DNA of 64,000 nt from assembly GCF_028554725.1 (NCBI RefSeq), contig NC_071671.1, forward strand, positions 61,214,001-61,278,000, read 5' to 3'. A program made the position numbers and the translations under genes. The stretch comes from Zeugodacus cucurbitae (Eukaryota; Arthropoda; Insecta; Diptera; Tephritidae). Below, one piece after another: positions 48,091 through 59,208 of this stretch. Numbering within the stretch: the first letter of the stretch is position 1; the number at the start of each line of letters is the position of its first letter. Below the pieces are notes generated by a model. It saw nothing but the letters and a program-made list of their open reading frames with translations, was not told where the DNA came from and searched no databases.

Positions 48091-49240
48091 CAATATTTGC
48101 TTCCGGCGTTTTTTTGTAAATTTAAGTTTTTTTTTATAAAAACGGTTACAAATATCAATGAGCCTCAGCCGCAATTTTCTTGGAATTAAAAAAGAAAAGC
48201 AACATTTTCCACGAATGCACAGTGGTTCAGCTTGTATGAAGGCGCGGTCATAAATACTTCCCGTTGAGATATCGCTATGAAATTTTCACCAAAAATCTAG
48301 AAAAATATTTTAAATATATATTAAAAAAATTGGCCCCATCGGACTACTAGGTCCTATAGCTCCCATAGACCAGTAATTGCTATTATATGGCAATGATGTG
48401 CAAAAATATTTCTCATGGCCATGGTTGGAGCGTCAAAACTTTCAGTAAGGCTTTGGAAAAAAAAGTTAAGAAAGCGAGAAAAAAGCTGAACATGATTTAT
48501 CGTTATTGTTTCCCTCATGCAACCCCCATATTCCACCTAAAATAATAATTTAAAAAAAAATATCATTTATTTTCTTAAGACTCTGCTAAATACTATATAA
48601 AATACAATTAAGGGGGGATAGCGGGGGAACACAATTAAAACTTTATGTAAACACATTGAAGACGCAGAAGAAAGATCCAAAAAAATATAGGTGATATAAA
48701 ACACTAATTTCACAAAAAATACAAAAATTGGTTGGTCTTAATTAATTTCACAAGTTAAAGTAAATACCTTTAGCTTCAAAATCCATTAAAAATAATCTTG
48801 ATTCGTTAACCTGAACCATTACCAGAACAAATGGAAGTCCTTTGTTTCTGCGAAATTAAAAAAAAAAATTCTGATGTGCTTAAAAAAAAATCCGGTTGTT
48901 CATGCATTTAACTCTTTTTTTAGAAAATACCGTTAGAGTTTTAGGAAAACCCGGTTTGCAAATAGAAAGTGTGGACAATTTAGAGGCCATCGGTATACAT
49001 TTTGTCGAAAAATCGTGAGATGGATTTTTTGAGTTTTGGCCTATGGCGGAACCACTGTGTAATGTCGAGAATTCGGCTCAAAAAGTGACATTTTCAGTTG
49101 AGGATGCAAACAGATCTCTACAAATTTACAAGTTTTGTTAATGTTGACACAAATGTCCAAGATCGATATAAATATAAAAACGATTTAATCGACCAGTGCT
49201 TGACCCTAGAGACATCTATTGGAAAACGGCGGTTGTTTCT
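48091..49240 (-). mobile_element. TA-flanked MITE, GGTCTACAA family, inverted copy split by another element
   Basis: The parts 48091-48217 and 49060-49240 together reproduce the 33925 element in reverse orientation, from TTGCTTCCGGCG at one end to GGAAAACGGCGG at the other. The outermost bases of both TIRs have decayed. The interruption is the 842-bp element at 48218-49059. Confidence 0.8.
48218..49059. mobile_element. CACAGTG-ended element inserted in a MITE (Transib- or Chapaev-like)
   Basis: Inverted ends CACAGTGGTTC(A/C)GC match at 13 of 14 positions. Flanks are gaatg on the left and taatg on the right; the intact MITE at 33925 has aaatg here, so the duplication is 4-5 bp. That excludes the 8-bp duplication of hAT elements despite the CAGTGGTTC similarity. 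A 5-bp duplication with CAC-type heptamer ends fits Transib; a 4-bp AATG duplication would fit Chapaev/CMC. No transposase ORF, so it is non-autonomous. Confidence 0.7.
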
Positions 49241-50580
49241 TTGCATACAAATTGCCAGATTTTTTTTTAAATTTTCAACAATATTCGGTATTTTCTTGAA
49301 AGACCTAACTAACTCATTTCGAACTCAGTCTCGAATTTTTTGTTGATTTAAGCAATCTATTGACCACCTTATGCTTAATTTTTTTATAATCAATAATCCT
49401 ATACATATTACTTATGCATGTATGTCTTATGCTTCATATCGCATATATTCTCATACAGTGTTAAGTTTCAAACTATACTCCTCCTCATAATATGTATTCG
49501 CCCATAAACCTAATTCGCTACAGCTACGCATAATTCACTCACTTTTATTTAAGCCAAATCGTTTCAACTGCATAATTTGTGCTTCAACTGTTAGTTATAA
49601 GTGATTTTCCATAATTTGCTATGCATAGTTAACCCAATTTGTAAATTTAAATATTTATGACAGCTCATTATGACAGCAAAAACAAACTTTGCATCGAACA
49701 AACGAAAGAGAAAAATAAAAAAAAAGATGGGCCAACAAGAATCAGATATGAGTAACTGCAAGAGAATGTTTGAGCACAAACAAGTGTATTTTTGTTTGAA
49801 CTTACTTACATGAAGAATGAAGTAGTGAAAGAATAAATTAGAAATATACGAAGCATATAAACAAGTTCTAAAGCTTCGAGACTTCACTAAGATATTTCGA
49901 TTTTTTTTTTATTTTCAGTTGAAGTTTTATGGACAAATGCCTGAAATATCGAAATTTATTTATTTAAAAAAATATTATATATATATATATATATATATGC
50001 AACTAACTTGTTGCTAGTCAATATGTTCAAGCATTTTTTGGTAGTTTTTTTTTTATACATAACATTTGGCTGGAACGTGCCGTTTTGTTAATGGGGTCAA
50101 GACTATGGAAGCGCCCGCTGCAATACGAACACAATAATTGATAAACTGTCAGCAAAATATTGCGTATGATTGCACGCGTGCCAATAAGCACGCATAATTT
50201 AATGTAATGTTTAAGAAAAAATTTAAAAAATCATAAAACTGAGACATCGTTTGTTGACAATATCATTAAGGTATTTCTATTTGGAAAAAGCAAAATTTTT
50301 TATAGCCCCTTAGGTATGTATTTATATCTGCTCAAAACAATAAAATGTTCACTAACAACTTGATTATTATGCGGAATTACAACAAAATGTTTTATAAATT
50401 ATATATGGAAATTTCCGTAATGAGGAACAAGGAATGCAAATGGTACATGGCGTATGAGTAACTAAAGTGCACTTAATTTCTACACTGTGTAAAATCAATG
50501 TACGATTCGAACCTAAAGCCCCAAAAAAATGTTTTCAAAACGATCTTTTTTTCGCTAAATAACAGAAAGAGTTCACTTAC
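49241..50580. other. Intronic stretch without gene
   Basis: AT-rich, with (TA)n at 49976-49998. No exon or element recognised before the first coding exon. Confidence 0.6.
49976..49998. repeat. (TA)n microsatellite
   Basis: About 11 TA units. Confidence 0.85.
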
Positions 50581-50701
50581 CTTATATAATTTCTCCTTCT
50601 GATACCACACATCCTCCTCCTCTTCCTGTGGACTAAAAGTCTGATCCAAATTCAGATCATCTCTAGAACGTGAAAGAATCTTGCGGCGTGACACCATGAT
50701 G
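50581..50701 (-). CDS. exp: First coding exon of an MH2-domain protein, probable exp ortholog
   Basis: This exon holds the start codon (ATG at 50697, minus strand) and 39 codons. It begins MVSRRKILSRSRDDLNLDQ and continues through an acidic EEEED stretch to YQKEKLYK. It ends at a consensus donor, AAG|gtaagt (intron starts at 50580), in phase 0. A pyrimidine-rich tract ending in ttgcag lies four bases before the ATG (acceptor AG at 50703-50702), so this is not the transcript's first exon: a 5' UTR exon must lie to the right. The segment is basic, then acidic and helix-prone, like the N-terminal helical region known to precede the MH2 fold in Expansion. It joins in frame to 26722-26879. Orthology is inferred from the joined protein. 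This exon alone would not be recognisable, and its start rests on the acceptor/ATG arrangement and the open frame. Confidence 0.82.
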
Positions 50702-50703
50702 CT

Positions 50704-52694
50704 GCAAAGAGAAAGAGAAAAAGAAAAGAAAAATTAAAATAAAAAATAAAAATAAATATAAAGCAAAAACAACATCAAATGAAGAAGAGACCACTATTAA
50801 TAACAATAACCTCGATTTCCGAGAAATCGAATTCAATGAATATAATCTAAGTTAAATTACAGCCGTGCCAAATTGCTTAAATTGCATTGTACAATAATAA
50901 AAACAACAATTTATGAATGGCAATGAAGCGTGAAATTGGCGCAACAAACAGCAGAGTGACACGGCAGAATTTTTTGGCCGATTTCTTGCAGCGTCATATT
51001 TAGAATGAGAATAAAATTTTTTGGATGGATTAATAAATTAAGCAACACACACAGAAGGCGGACAAGAACTTGAGAAGCAAAATGTAAAAATAAAAACAAA
51101 AACAAATAATAATTGGAAATTAAGAATTAAAAATATTGCATTTGCGGTTGCTTGCATTGCGCACTAATTGTTGTTGTTTTTTTTTTCTTCTGAAATTCTT
51201 TCTGCCGCCAGCAAAATAAAGGATCTCAAATTAATGAATCCCTGCTAACTTTTGTTTGTTCGCCATAATTCGTATGCATGCGCTTTTTTGTTGTTGTTTT
51301 TTCTTAATTTGTTCTTTGTGCTGCTGCACATTTGCTTGACCTGTGTCCAAAAAGTCATAATAATAATAAGCACATATTTATTTATTGAAGTGAGTGAAGT
51401 GTGTGAGGTGCTGAGTGTTTGTCCCCTTGAGCTGTTGTGCAGTGGTTGGCGGCATACACACATTCTCAAGCTCTCAAAGCGAAAGGTGAAAGACCTCTTT
51501 AGCCGTTGCTTGGAACACCAGGAAGTGCACCGCAATGCGACATTGTCCAGCTGCGTGTTTTTTTTTTTTTTTTTGTTTTTGTGGCTATCTTCAAAGCGAA
51601 TGCCGCCAACATTCGATGATTGACTGTCGACATGCAGTGGCCGTGGGCATTTCAATGACAACGCGGTGGTTTTGTGGAAAAGTTCTGAGTGTTCTTTTCT
51701 GCTGTCTTGTGTGGATTGGAATGCATATTTCAAGTATATGTGGGTAAGAATTTTGGTAACAGTTGGTGCTGAGTCTTTGTTAATATTTAGTTATATGTTA
51801 TAGTAGAGGATATACTTCAGTATCCAGCATTTTCTTTGAATATGTATGGTTCTTTATGAAAATTTAGATGTGGCAGTGTGTTTGATTGCAATTTATATTA
51901 TAGTGTATAGTATGTATTTTTGACTTCAAAAGTCTTCTCATGAATTTATTGAAAGAACCTACCTTTTTGACATTATTATTTGATTTCAAAAAACTAATTT
52001 GTGATTATTATATACAACAGCTAAGTTCGTTAAATGGTTAACATATTGTCATGAACGAGGAAACCCCCAATTGAAATTTTTTAACTATTAACTCGACTAT
52101 GTTTCCCTCACGACACAGTAGTTTTTTAGGTATTTTAGTGTCGTGGACACTTCTGTTCGACTGCACTTGTTTTGGTATGCATAAAAGATAATTTACAAAG
52201 TCATATGCAATTTCAACAATTTCTCGCCATTGAATTGAAGATTTGAGAACAAATTGCTTACTAATTTCCTTCTATTAAAGCTTACATTCATTGTTATGAA
52301 ATATAATAAAGAAGATATTAGTGAGTTTCATTGAAAGTTGATCAACTAAATTACCTTACACTGTATGAAATGAGTTTACTAGTAAGTAAATATGTCTACT
52401 GTGTATTGGAGACTAGTTGTGACGTACATTATACAATTAAGAATGAGTTAAGAACCTTAACCTAACACAAATCGGTGTTCTTTTCATTAAATTCGTGAGT
52501 CAATAAAAACTAGCCACTGTCGTAACGATTTGCCAATTTTTGGTAAATTACGAATCGAACAAACAACTGATATAAATGCAATAGACTGGTAAAAATTAAG
52601 TAAGAATATAGTAGTAGTTATTGAATACAGAGTAAATATTAATATAACTAAATCCAGCTACATATATTATATCAAAGAGCTGCTTCAGAGCCTT
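50704..52694. other. Stretch without gene
   Basis: Open frames on both strands at 51.2-51.75 kb overlap one another and are T/A-run derived. No gene or repeat supported. Confidence 0.55.
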
Positions 52695-53034
52695 ATATCG
52701 TTTTTAGACAGGAGCTAATTGATCAATTAACTGACCACTGCTTTACCATACAAAATGAAAAATACATTTATTTTGAATTGAATTTTAATCGACTTGAAAA
52801 TCAAATGAAACTCTTTGACAAAGACGTACGATATACGTTCTTTTTCTGGGATTGGCTGAATTTTCAATCAATCGTCGCTGCTAAAAAACATTAATCAGCT
52901 GATGAAACTTATCAACTTTTTATGAAAAGCAAAAATAAAATGGTTATCGAGTAACCGGCAGTATAAAAGGCAAAAAAGGGTTTCTCAATAATAATTTTAA
53001 TTGTTCCATTAATTTGGCTGTCTAAACACGCTAT
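52695..53034 (+). mobile_element. TIR element, four-copy family, copy D (both ends present)
   Basis: Left end ATATCGTTTTTAGACAGGAG, right end CTGTCTAAACACGCTAT followed by TA. The 340-bp body includes CTAATTGATCAATTAACTG, GTACGATATACGTTC, TCAGCTGATGAAACTTA and GTATAAAAGGCAAAAAAGGG. Relative to copies A and C it lacks about 35 bp after the first block. This is the best copy for defining both TIRs. Confidence 0.8.
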
Positions 53035-53035
53035 T

Positions 53036-53510
53036 AAATTGTTCGATTATAATTTTTTGTTTTGAATTTTTAATAATTTGATTGTAACTACTTGTTCATA
53101 ATTTGTCACTATTTAATTAGTTTATTTTGCAAGTAAATTCATTTTCTTTTCCCGGTAAATTTTCTATTCCAGTCTTCTATCAAATTGGATCCACTTTCGG
53201 AAAGCATTTTTATCAAGCAAAATATGACCAAAGAAAGCATTAATTTATTTTTCCAATCCTTCAAAATTCGTTTGAATTGAAAAAAAAATCCTATTTTTGA
53301 TATAAAATAATCTTAATCAATTCGTAAGACCAATCTATTAAAGAAACATATGACAGAATTGAAGAAAAAATGCATTTGTATAAAACTAATCAGGAAAACT
53401 CAGAAAGCACTCTCTCTCTCTCAACTCTCATTTATAGAGTATGAAAACGAATTAACGAACGGTTTATATAATTTTCAAAGTTAGTTGACATAAAGATTTT
53501 GTAAAATATA
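53036..53510. other. Stretch without gene
   Basis: AT-rich; a (CT)n run at 53411-53421. Nothing recognised. Confidence 0.6.
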
Positions 53511-53512
53511 TA

Positions 53513-53672
53513 CAGTGGAACTTGCATAACGCAAACTTCCCTAACTCGAAGTTCTTCATAACTTGAACTCTTGAATTGGCAACAGAAGTCAAATACATAT
53601 TACCTTCAGTTAAATTCCTTTACCCGAAGTTTTTTTTATAGATTAATGTGATTCGAATTAAGGAGTTCATTT
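53513..53672 (+). mobile_element. pogo-type MITE, copy 2 (diverged)
   Basis: TA then CAGTGGAACTTGCATAACGC at the left. The interior matches copy 1 through CTTGAACTCTTGAATTGGCA. The right end, TGTGATTCGAATTAAGGAG, is eroded. Confidence 0.7.
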
Positions 53673-54542
53673 GAATTCTCAATTACCTTCTGTATCAAAA
53701 AATAAAAATAAATAAATATTTTCCGAAATATATGTCATTCTCATAACCAACTTTTAATATTAAAATAAAATATTAAATATATGCCAAAGCTATTGTCATA
53801 AAAATACTAAACTGACGCGCTCTCAATATTCTGAATACAACAAAAAAATGGTGATACAAATTCTTCTTCAATAAAATCCCGGCTTCCAGGTCATTCACTG
53901 AAGCACTTAACAATAAAAAGCGCAATTCCGAAAGATAAAAAATCACTTAAAAAATACCAAAATGAAACGTGAAACACCTGTGAATGTGGAGAAAGTTGGA
54001 CGAATGACAAAAGCACAACAACAACAACAAATCAAAGTAAAATACGTCGTTAAACCTACAAGAGTAATTGCTAACAAGTGTTCAAGAGTATACATAGAAG
54101 TACTTATGAGTGTTGTTATAGAACAGTATGAGTGTAAAACTAAACCACCCACCTGCTAAAGGCAAGTGTTGTGCGCTTATGTAGAACACGCATAAAGAAT
54201 GTTTGTAGAACACATAAAGGCAGACGGACGGACGCACGGATGGAGGGACAATATAAAGTTGTAAAGAAGCAGCAATAAATACGCATATTCTTTTTTTTAT
54301 TACCGAGCACATGGCAGGTACTTTGCAATGAGCCACAGCACGCCCATTCCCTGTTGTCTGATGGTGATAACGCGCGAAGATGCAGACGTCGACGAAGGAC
54401 GGAGGCACAACGTAGCGGCAGCAAGCAATAAATCACGAGATATAACAGCGAACTGCCGGCTTTTGACCGAGTGTTGTGACGAATTGTATACAAATTGCTC
54501 GCGGTATGTACGTACTGTTAAACAATTTGTAGGCGAATCAAA

Positions 54543-54560
54543 AGACTTAAGTGACGAACG
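54543..54560 (+). repeat. AGACTTAAG motif, copy 5
   Basis: AGACTTAAGTGACGAACG, differing from the consensus at two positions after CTTAAG and lacking the final CTCG. Confidence 0.65.
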
Positions 54561-55702
54561 CGCGCACGTAGAATTCTTCTATGTAGGTATGAATGCGCGA
54601 CGAGTTGGAATGGTTTGAGAATTCTACAAAGAACTTGTTACACTATGTATGCTTGTATGTGAGAGTATACACAAAAAAATAACAGGAAAAGGTGGACAGA
54701 AAAATAACAAAAACAACAAAAAAAAATATATCTATGTAAACGAGCACTGGCACTTGTTACTTTTGCTGGCTCATAAGCCACACACACACAGCTGTTTAAA
54801 AAAGCACAAGGGAAAGCACAAAAACACCAAAAAACACACTGCAGTTGTTGTCACATTTATTTGTAAAATTATGCACTTGTAATATTTTCCACAAATGTAA
54901 TGTAATACAAATTAAGAATTCTTAACGGCAACGCGCAAACGAGAATGAACGACGCCGACGTCAGCGACAAAATGCACTTTTTACGGTGAAAATTTTCGAT
55001 TTTTCAATTTTTATTTTATTTTTCTCTTTACAAAGGTTTGTGTTTAATTTTTATTAAAATGAATTTCCGATACGTCTGTGCGATTAACCCGTCTCGTTTA
55101 GCGCGCTAGTGTACTTCACCAACTGCCAGCGAATGAGTTGTGTGTGGCTTTGCTGCCATAAAGACGGTGAAATAATTGAGCGACGTTTTGGCGACTGGCC
55201 CATACCCATAAGTACGCGCCTACCCAAAAAAGCAGAAGGCGGCCAAGTTAAGGCAGGCGCAGTGGCAGTGACAGTAGCTGGAAAGCGGGTCGCGGCGCGC
55301 TGCCCGAATGTGAGTGAATGAGTGAGTGAATGAATGAAGACCAACCTTCGATTAATTTGTTAAACGCAATGCCACGCAAAAAATATGCACACAGACACAT
55401 ACACCCAAACATATATAACTACAATAAGCAGACACAATATATTTGCCTACTGCATTGCCCACCCGCGCGTTTTTCACTGTAAGCAACGCCTGCGCGCTAT
55501 GCAATGAGCGGAAGACAGGCGCAGCTGACGTGCGCCGAGCGCTTCGCAAGAATTATTTCCAAACGCATGTGTCTGTATATATAAGTTTACGGTGAAGCGT
55601 CAATCAGGTGAGTAACGGCGTTACTTGGCGTCACCACGTTAGACCCGCAACACCTGTGCTTCACATTCCTGAGCGGTGCTCAAATAAATTCAATAATTTT
55701 AC

Positions 55703-55705
<3 letters not shown>

Positions 55706-55743
<38 letters not shown>
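55706..55743. repeat. (TA)n microsatellite
   Basis: About 19 TA units. Confidence 0.9.
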
Positions 55744-55747
<4 letters not shown>

Positions 55748-56057
55748 AATGCCCACTTTGCGCTCCCCACCTTCACTCCTCGCTTTTACATATTTTTAAC
55801 TTTGATTCTCCTTGTTGTTGTTGTTGTCATGTTATACTGTTTCTGCTATCGCTGAGTTTGTCGTTTGTGTCAGACAACAACAGCAAAGCAAATACATGCA
55901 TTGCATAATAAACAGCCAACACAGATTACAAGTGAACGCACCTTTAAACCGAGTTTGTCACATGTGAGCTTTGGTTAAGCTATTTAAAAATATATAAATT
56001 TCATATTTGAAATTATTATTTAAATTTTATTTGAAATTATATAAATAAATGAAAAAT

Positions 56058-56390
56058 ACAATAGAGTCGAATAGAGTAAAGACTTTGAACATAATAGTGT
56101 ATAAAGTAGAGTAGAGTCGAGTATAGTCAAATAGAGTAAAGTGGAGTAAAGTAAAGTCGGGTAGAATCCAATAAAGTTGAGTAGAGTCGATTAGAGACTT
56201 TGAATAGAATAGAGTAGAGTAGAGTAGAGTAGAATAGAATTGAGTAGAATAGTTTAAACTTTCTCAAATACAAGTTCATGAGTCAATTCAAGTATATTGC
56301 ATATTTCAAACATAAAAATATATCACATTAACTATAAAGTAGAATCAAATAGAACCAAGATGAATCGAGTAGAGTTGAGTATAATAGGGA
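56058..56390 (+). repeat. TAGAG/AGAGT pentanucleotide-derived array
   Basis: Repeated TAGAGTAGAGT with variants such as TCGAG, TAAAG and TAGAAT. It is densest at 56085-56250, with a weaker group at 56335-56390. Part of the block containing GACTTTGAA-TA-ATA is itself duplicated (about 56080 and 56187). Confidence 0.75.
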
Positions 56391-57962
56391 AATAAGAATA
56401 TTAAAATATTAACCGTGCAAAATATCAACCACCAACACTCCTTTCAACATCATTGAATGCATTTAATTGAAGAATACTTATAAATCAATGAGTCTACCTT
56501 AAAATAAAGCCATCACAAATGCAGCTCGGCTCACACCAAAAGTACTTGAGAACCACTTTTGATATTATTTATTTATTTCTTAGCTTCCCGTAGTCCCAGC
56601 GCAATCCAAAGGCAATTCTGGCATAATTCTTACATAATTGACTGGCAAATTTGAGTACTCACTCAATATGCTATTGGAAAAAGTCAAGTGTGCACCGGCG
56701 GTATTTTTATTGTTTTCTTCTGCGCTTAATTCTATGGGCACTCTTAATATATATTATACTCTTATTCGCCACTCAAATATGATTCTGATTTTATTTATAC
56801 GCCAGCGGCACTGGACTACTGTTTATTTACATATTGAGTTACTTCAGTAGATTTGCTTTTGTTTTGGGTTCTTTTTAATTGATTAATATTAAGAAATTGA
56901 AAATGACATTTTGAAATAATTGTAGATATTTAAGTCCAAAATGTATCTTTGGAATATAAAATTCTGAAATTCTAAAAAATATATTTTGAAAAATGCTATT
57001 AATTAAAAGTCCACCGTTGAGGATCTTTGTCACTTGCCATGAAATATGCTATGACTAACTGTATTCTTTATACAAACTGTATTCTTTATACAATATTGTT
57101 CTCCTTACGTTGGGTTTTCTTTACATTGACTAACCATAACAACAGTTACTCAGACTGCTGGGGAACATTTAATCAAAATTTGCTTAAGAATATTTACATT
57201 TCAATTAAGCGCTGGGAAGTACTTCAAGAAAACCAAATATGCAATATTTACAGAAAAAAACATAACAGAGATAAATATTAAATTCATAAGTCAGAGCAGA
57301 ACCTCGAAAGAGTTCCTTGAATTCATTAAAACTTGCAGACCGCAGACCAGTGCTGAAATGCTTGATGGAAATGCATAAATAACTACAAGTATATATGCAG
57401 CTGTAGCTTCCTCGAGGCAGCGATGAGTGATTTGTATTATTCATATAACCCACTTTGAGGCATACAACAACAAGAATAAAATAAAAAAAAAACAATTAAA
57501 TGTGTGACTTGAAGTGCCAAAAGCAATAAATTTACGCCAAAAAGCGCTTCAAAAATGAAGTTATCAAAAGTGTGCATTTATGCATTTCTGCTCTCTAAAA
57601 ATATATATATTTACACATATACACATGAAAAGTTGCATATTCTTTGCACTACAGTCCGCTTTGGGCACAGACAAAGTGCACTTGAGTTTGGCATGCATTA
57701 AAGCAGTTGCCATTTTAATTATGCATTTGCGGCGGCAAATGATTTTTTTTTTTTCACTTAAAAATTTTATTATTTTTCTTCATCCTCACCCACCACAATG
57801 CAGTTTGTCATCTCAAAGAAGTGGCAATTTTTATGATTAAATGCATTCTGTTTCTTCAGTGGTCCGTCTACAGCAAGCACTTAGCTGCGTCCAACGGTTT
57901 GCATTAATCCATAAAAAATTCGCATCAAGTTTTATTTAAAATTTTCGAAAAACCCATAAAAA

Positions 57963-58075
57963 AAGTTGTTGTTGTTTTTTTTTTGAAAAATATCTCAAGT
58001 TGTTGTTGTTGCTTTTGAAAAATCTCAAGTTGTTGTTTTTGTTTTGAAAAATCTCAAGTTGTTTCTTTTGAAAGA
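57963..58075 (+). repeat. Tandem array, four units of about 30 bp
   Basis: Units of the form (CTC)AAGTTGTTGTT(n)TTTTGAAAAAT occur four times with variable T/TTG length. Low-complexity slippage is the likely origin. Confidence 0.8.
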
Positions 58076-59188
58076 TAACACTCTTTATATACAGCACAAA
58101 AGCTCTGTACACTCATTCTTTGGAGATTTCGCACAAACCGTGAGCTGCGCATGCGCAACGACTTCGTCTTTGTTGATAATTAATGAAATGCCATTTGTGC
58201 GGTACAAATTTGTCAAATTTTATTGCAATACACTTTTAGTACCTATAGAAGGAAGTTGACACAGCAACAAGCAGTTGTAGTTAAGTCCTTTCTTCAGAAA
58301 GTTTCGGTCGTAAATTTTGCACTCCAAAGATAAATGGCTGAGAATTTATTTTTATGTCTCTGTTGGATTTATGTGTGTAAATATTTGAGATTTGGTGGAG
58401 TGAACAAAGCGTTTGAAGACGGAAGCGATTTGTTTTTTCGTTATTTATGGGTGAGCTTATGAGTGTGAGCTGTGCAGTGGATTATTATTAATTTGAGATT
58501 TAAATGATGCAGCAAGTGGTTTTTGTATGAGAATTGTTTTGAGATATTGGGTGAATGAATAGTTAATTTTTTATGTTTAATTCAAAATTTTATTATTAAT
58601 TTTTTATTGATTTTTTAATAATTTTTTAATAAAATATAATTTTTATAATTTTTTTATAATTTATTTTATTCCTATTTTTTCACTTTTTGTTATTTTAATT
58701 GTTTTACCTAAAAATTTAAAATATAATATTATTTTTTAAATTCTGACATTTTTATACAGAAATTAACATGATATATAAATAGGTGCTTTCGGCCACAAAT
58801 AGCCTGAAAAGAAGTATTAAAGACGTCTATAAAAATAAAAATATATCGAAGAATTTCCTGAATGCAAAAAAACCTATCTTATTTTGTTTATGATTGTTGT
58901 TAATATTATTGAATTTTTTACCTCCAGAAGCCATATAACTATCGTTACATACTCTCACTTTTCGCCTTACTTCTCTCCTATCCACCCATACTCGCCATAT
59001 TTCAATACCAAATATACGCTCCTCATCCTAAAATCTTAAGAAAATTCTACAAAACCCACTATATTCTCCCCACGTACCCTTTCAAGTCACATACAACAAC
59101 ATGAATCAAAGCATTGCTGACATAATTAAATCAAAACATGCCTGAACATTGCCACTACTTCTAGTGTAAAGCAATGCCTACGAACAAA

Positions 59189-59208
59189 AGACTTAAGACA
59201 CGAACTCG
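59189..59208 (+). repeat. AGACTTAAG motif, copy 6
   Basis: AGACTTAAGACACGAACTCG, two differences from the consensus, preceded by CGAACAAA and followed by TCGGGCAAA. Confidence 0.7.

Larger units (their letters stand above)
26880..50580 (-). other. exp: Intron of about 23.7 kb between first and second coding exons
   Basis: Donor gtaagtgaac begins at 50580 and the acceptor tttcag ends at 26880. It carries many TIR elements, a jockey-type LINE and three AGACTTAAG motif copies. No additional exon is supported on either strand. Confidence 0.8.

Noticed and set aside
48218..49059. hAT assignment based on CAGTGGTTC ends
   Set aside because: Comparison with the intact host MITE allows only a 4-5-bp duplication, not 8 bp.
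1318..50580. Recursive splice (ratchet) sites in the two long introns
   Set aside because: Scanning by eye for pyrimidine tract-CAG|GTAAGT on the minus strand gave only weak partial matches (e.g. near 1738), none with a proper pyrimidine tract.
51245..51747. Overlapping frames on both strands (162, 123 and 70 codons)
   Set aside because: Mutually overlapping, include poly-Lys/poly-Phe from an A/T run, and resemble no family.
55109..55321. 70-codon plus-strand frame with fairly balanced composition
   Set aside because: No domain, no splice context, and an opposite-strand frame covers it equally well.
55577..55616. TATATAAG followed 26 bp later by TCAATCAG|gtgagt, resembling promoter plus splice donor on the plus strand
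   Set aside because: The implied first exon would be only a few bases long, and the known gene is on the other strand.
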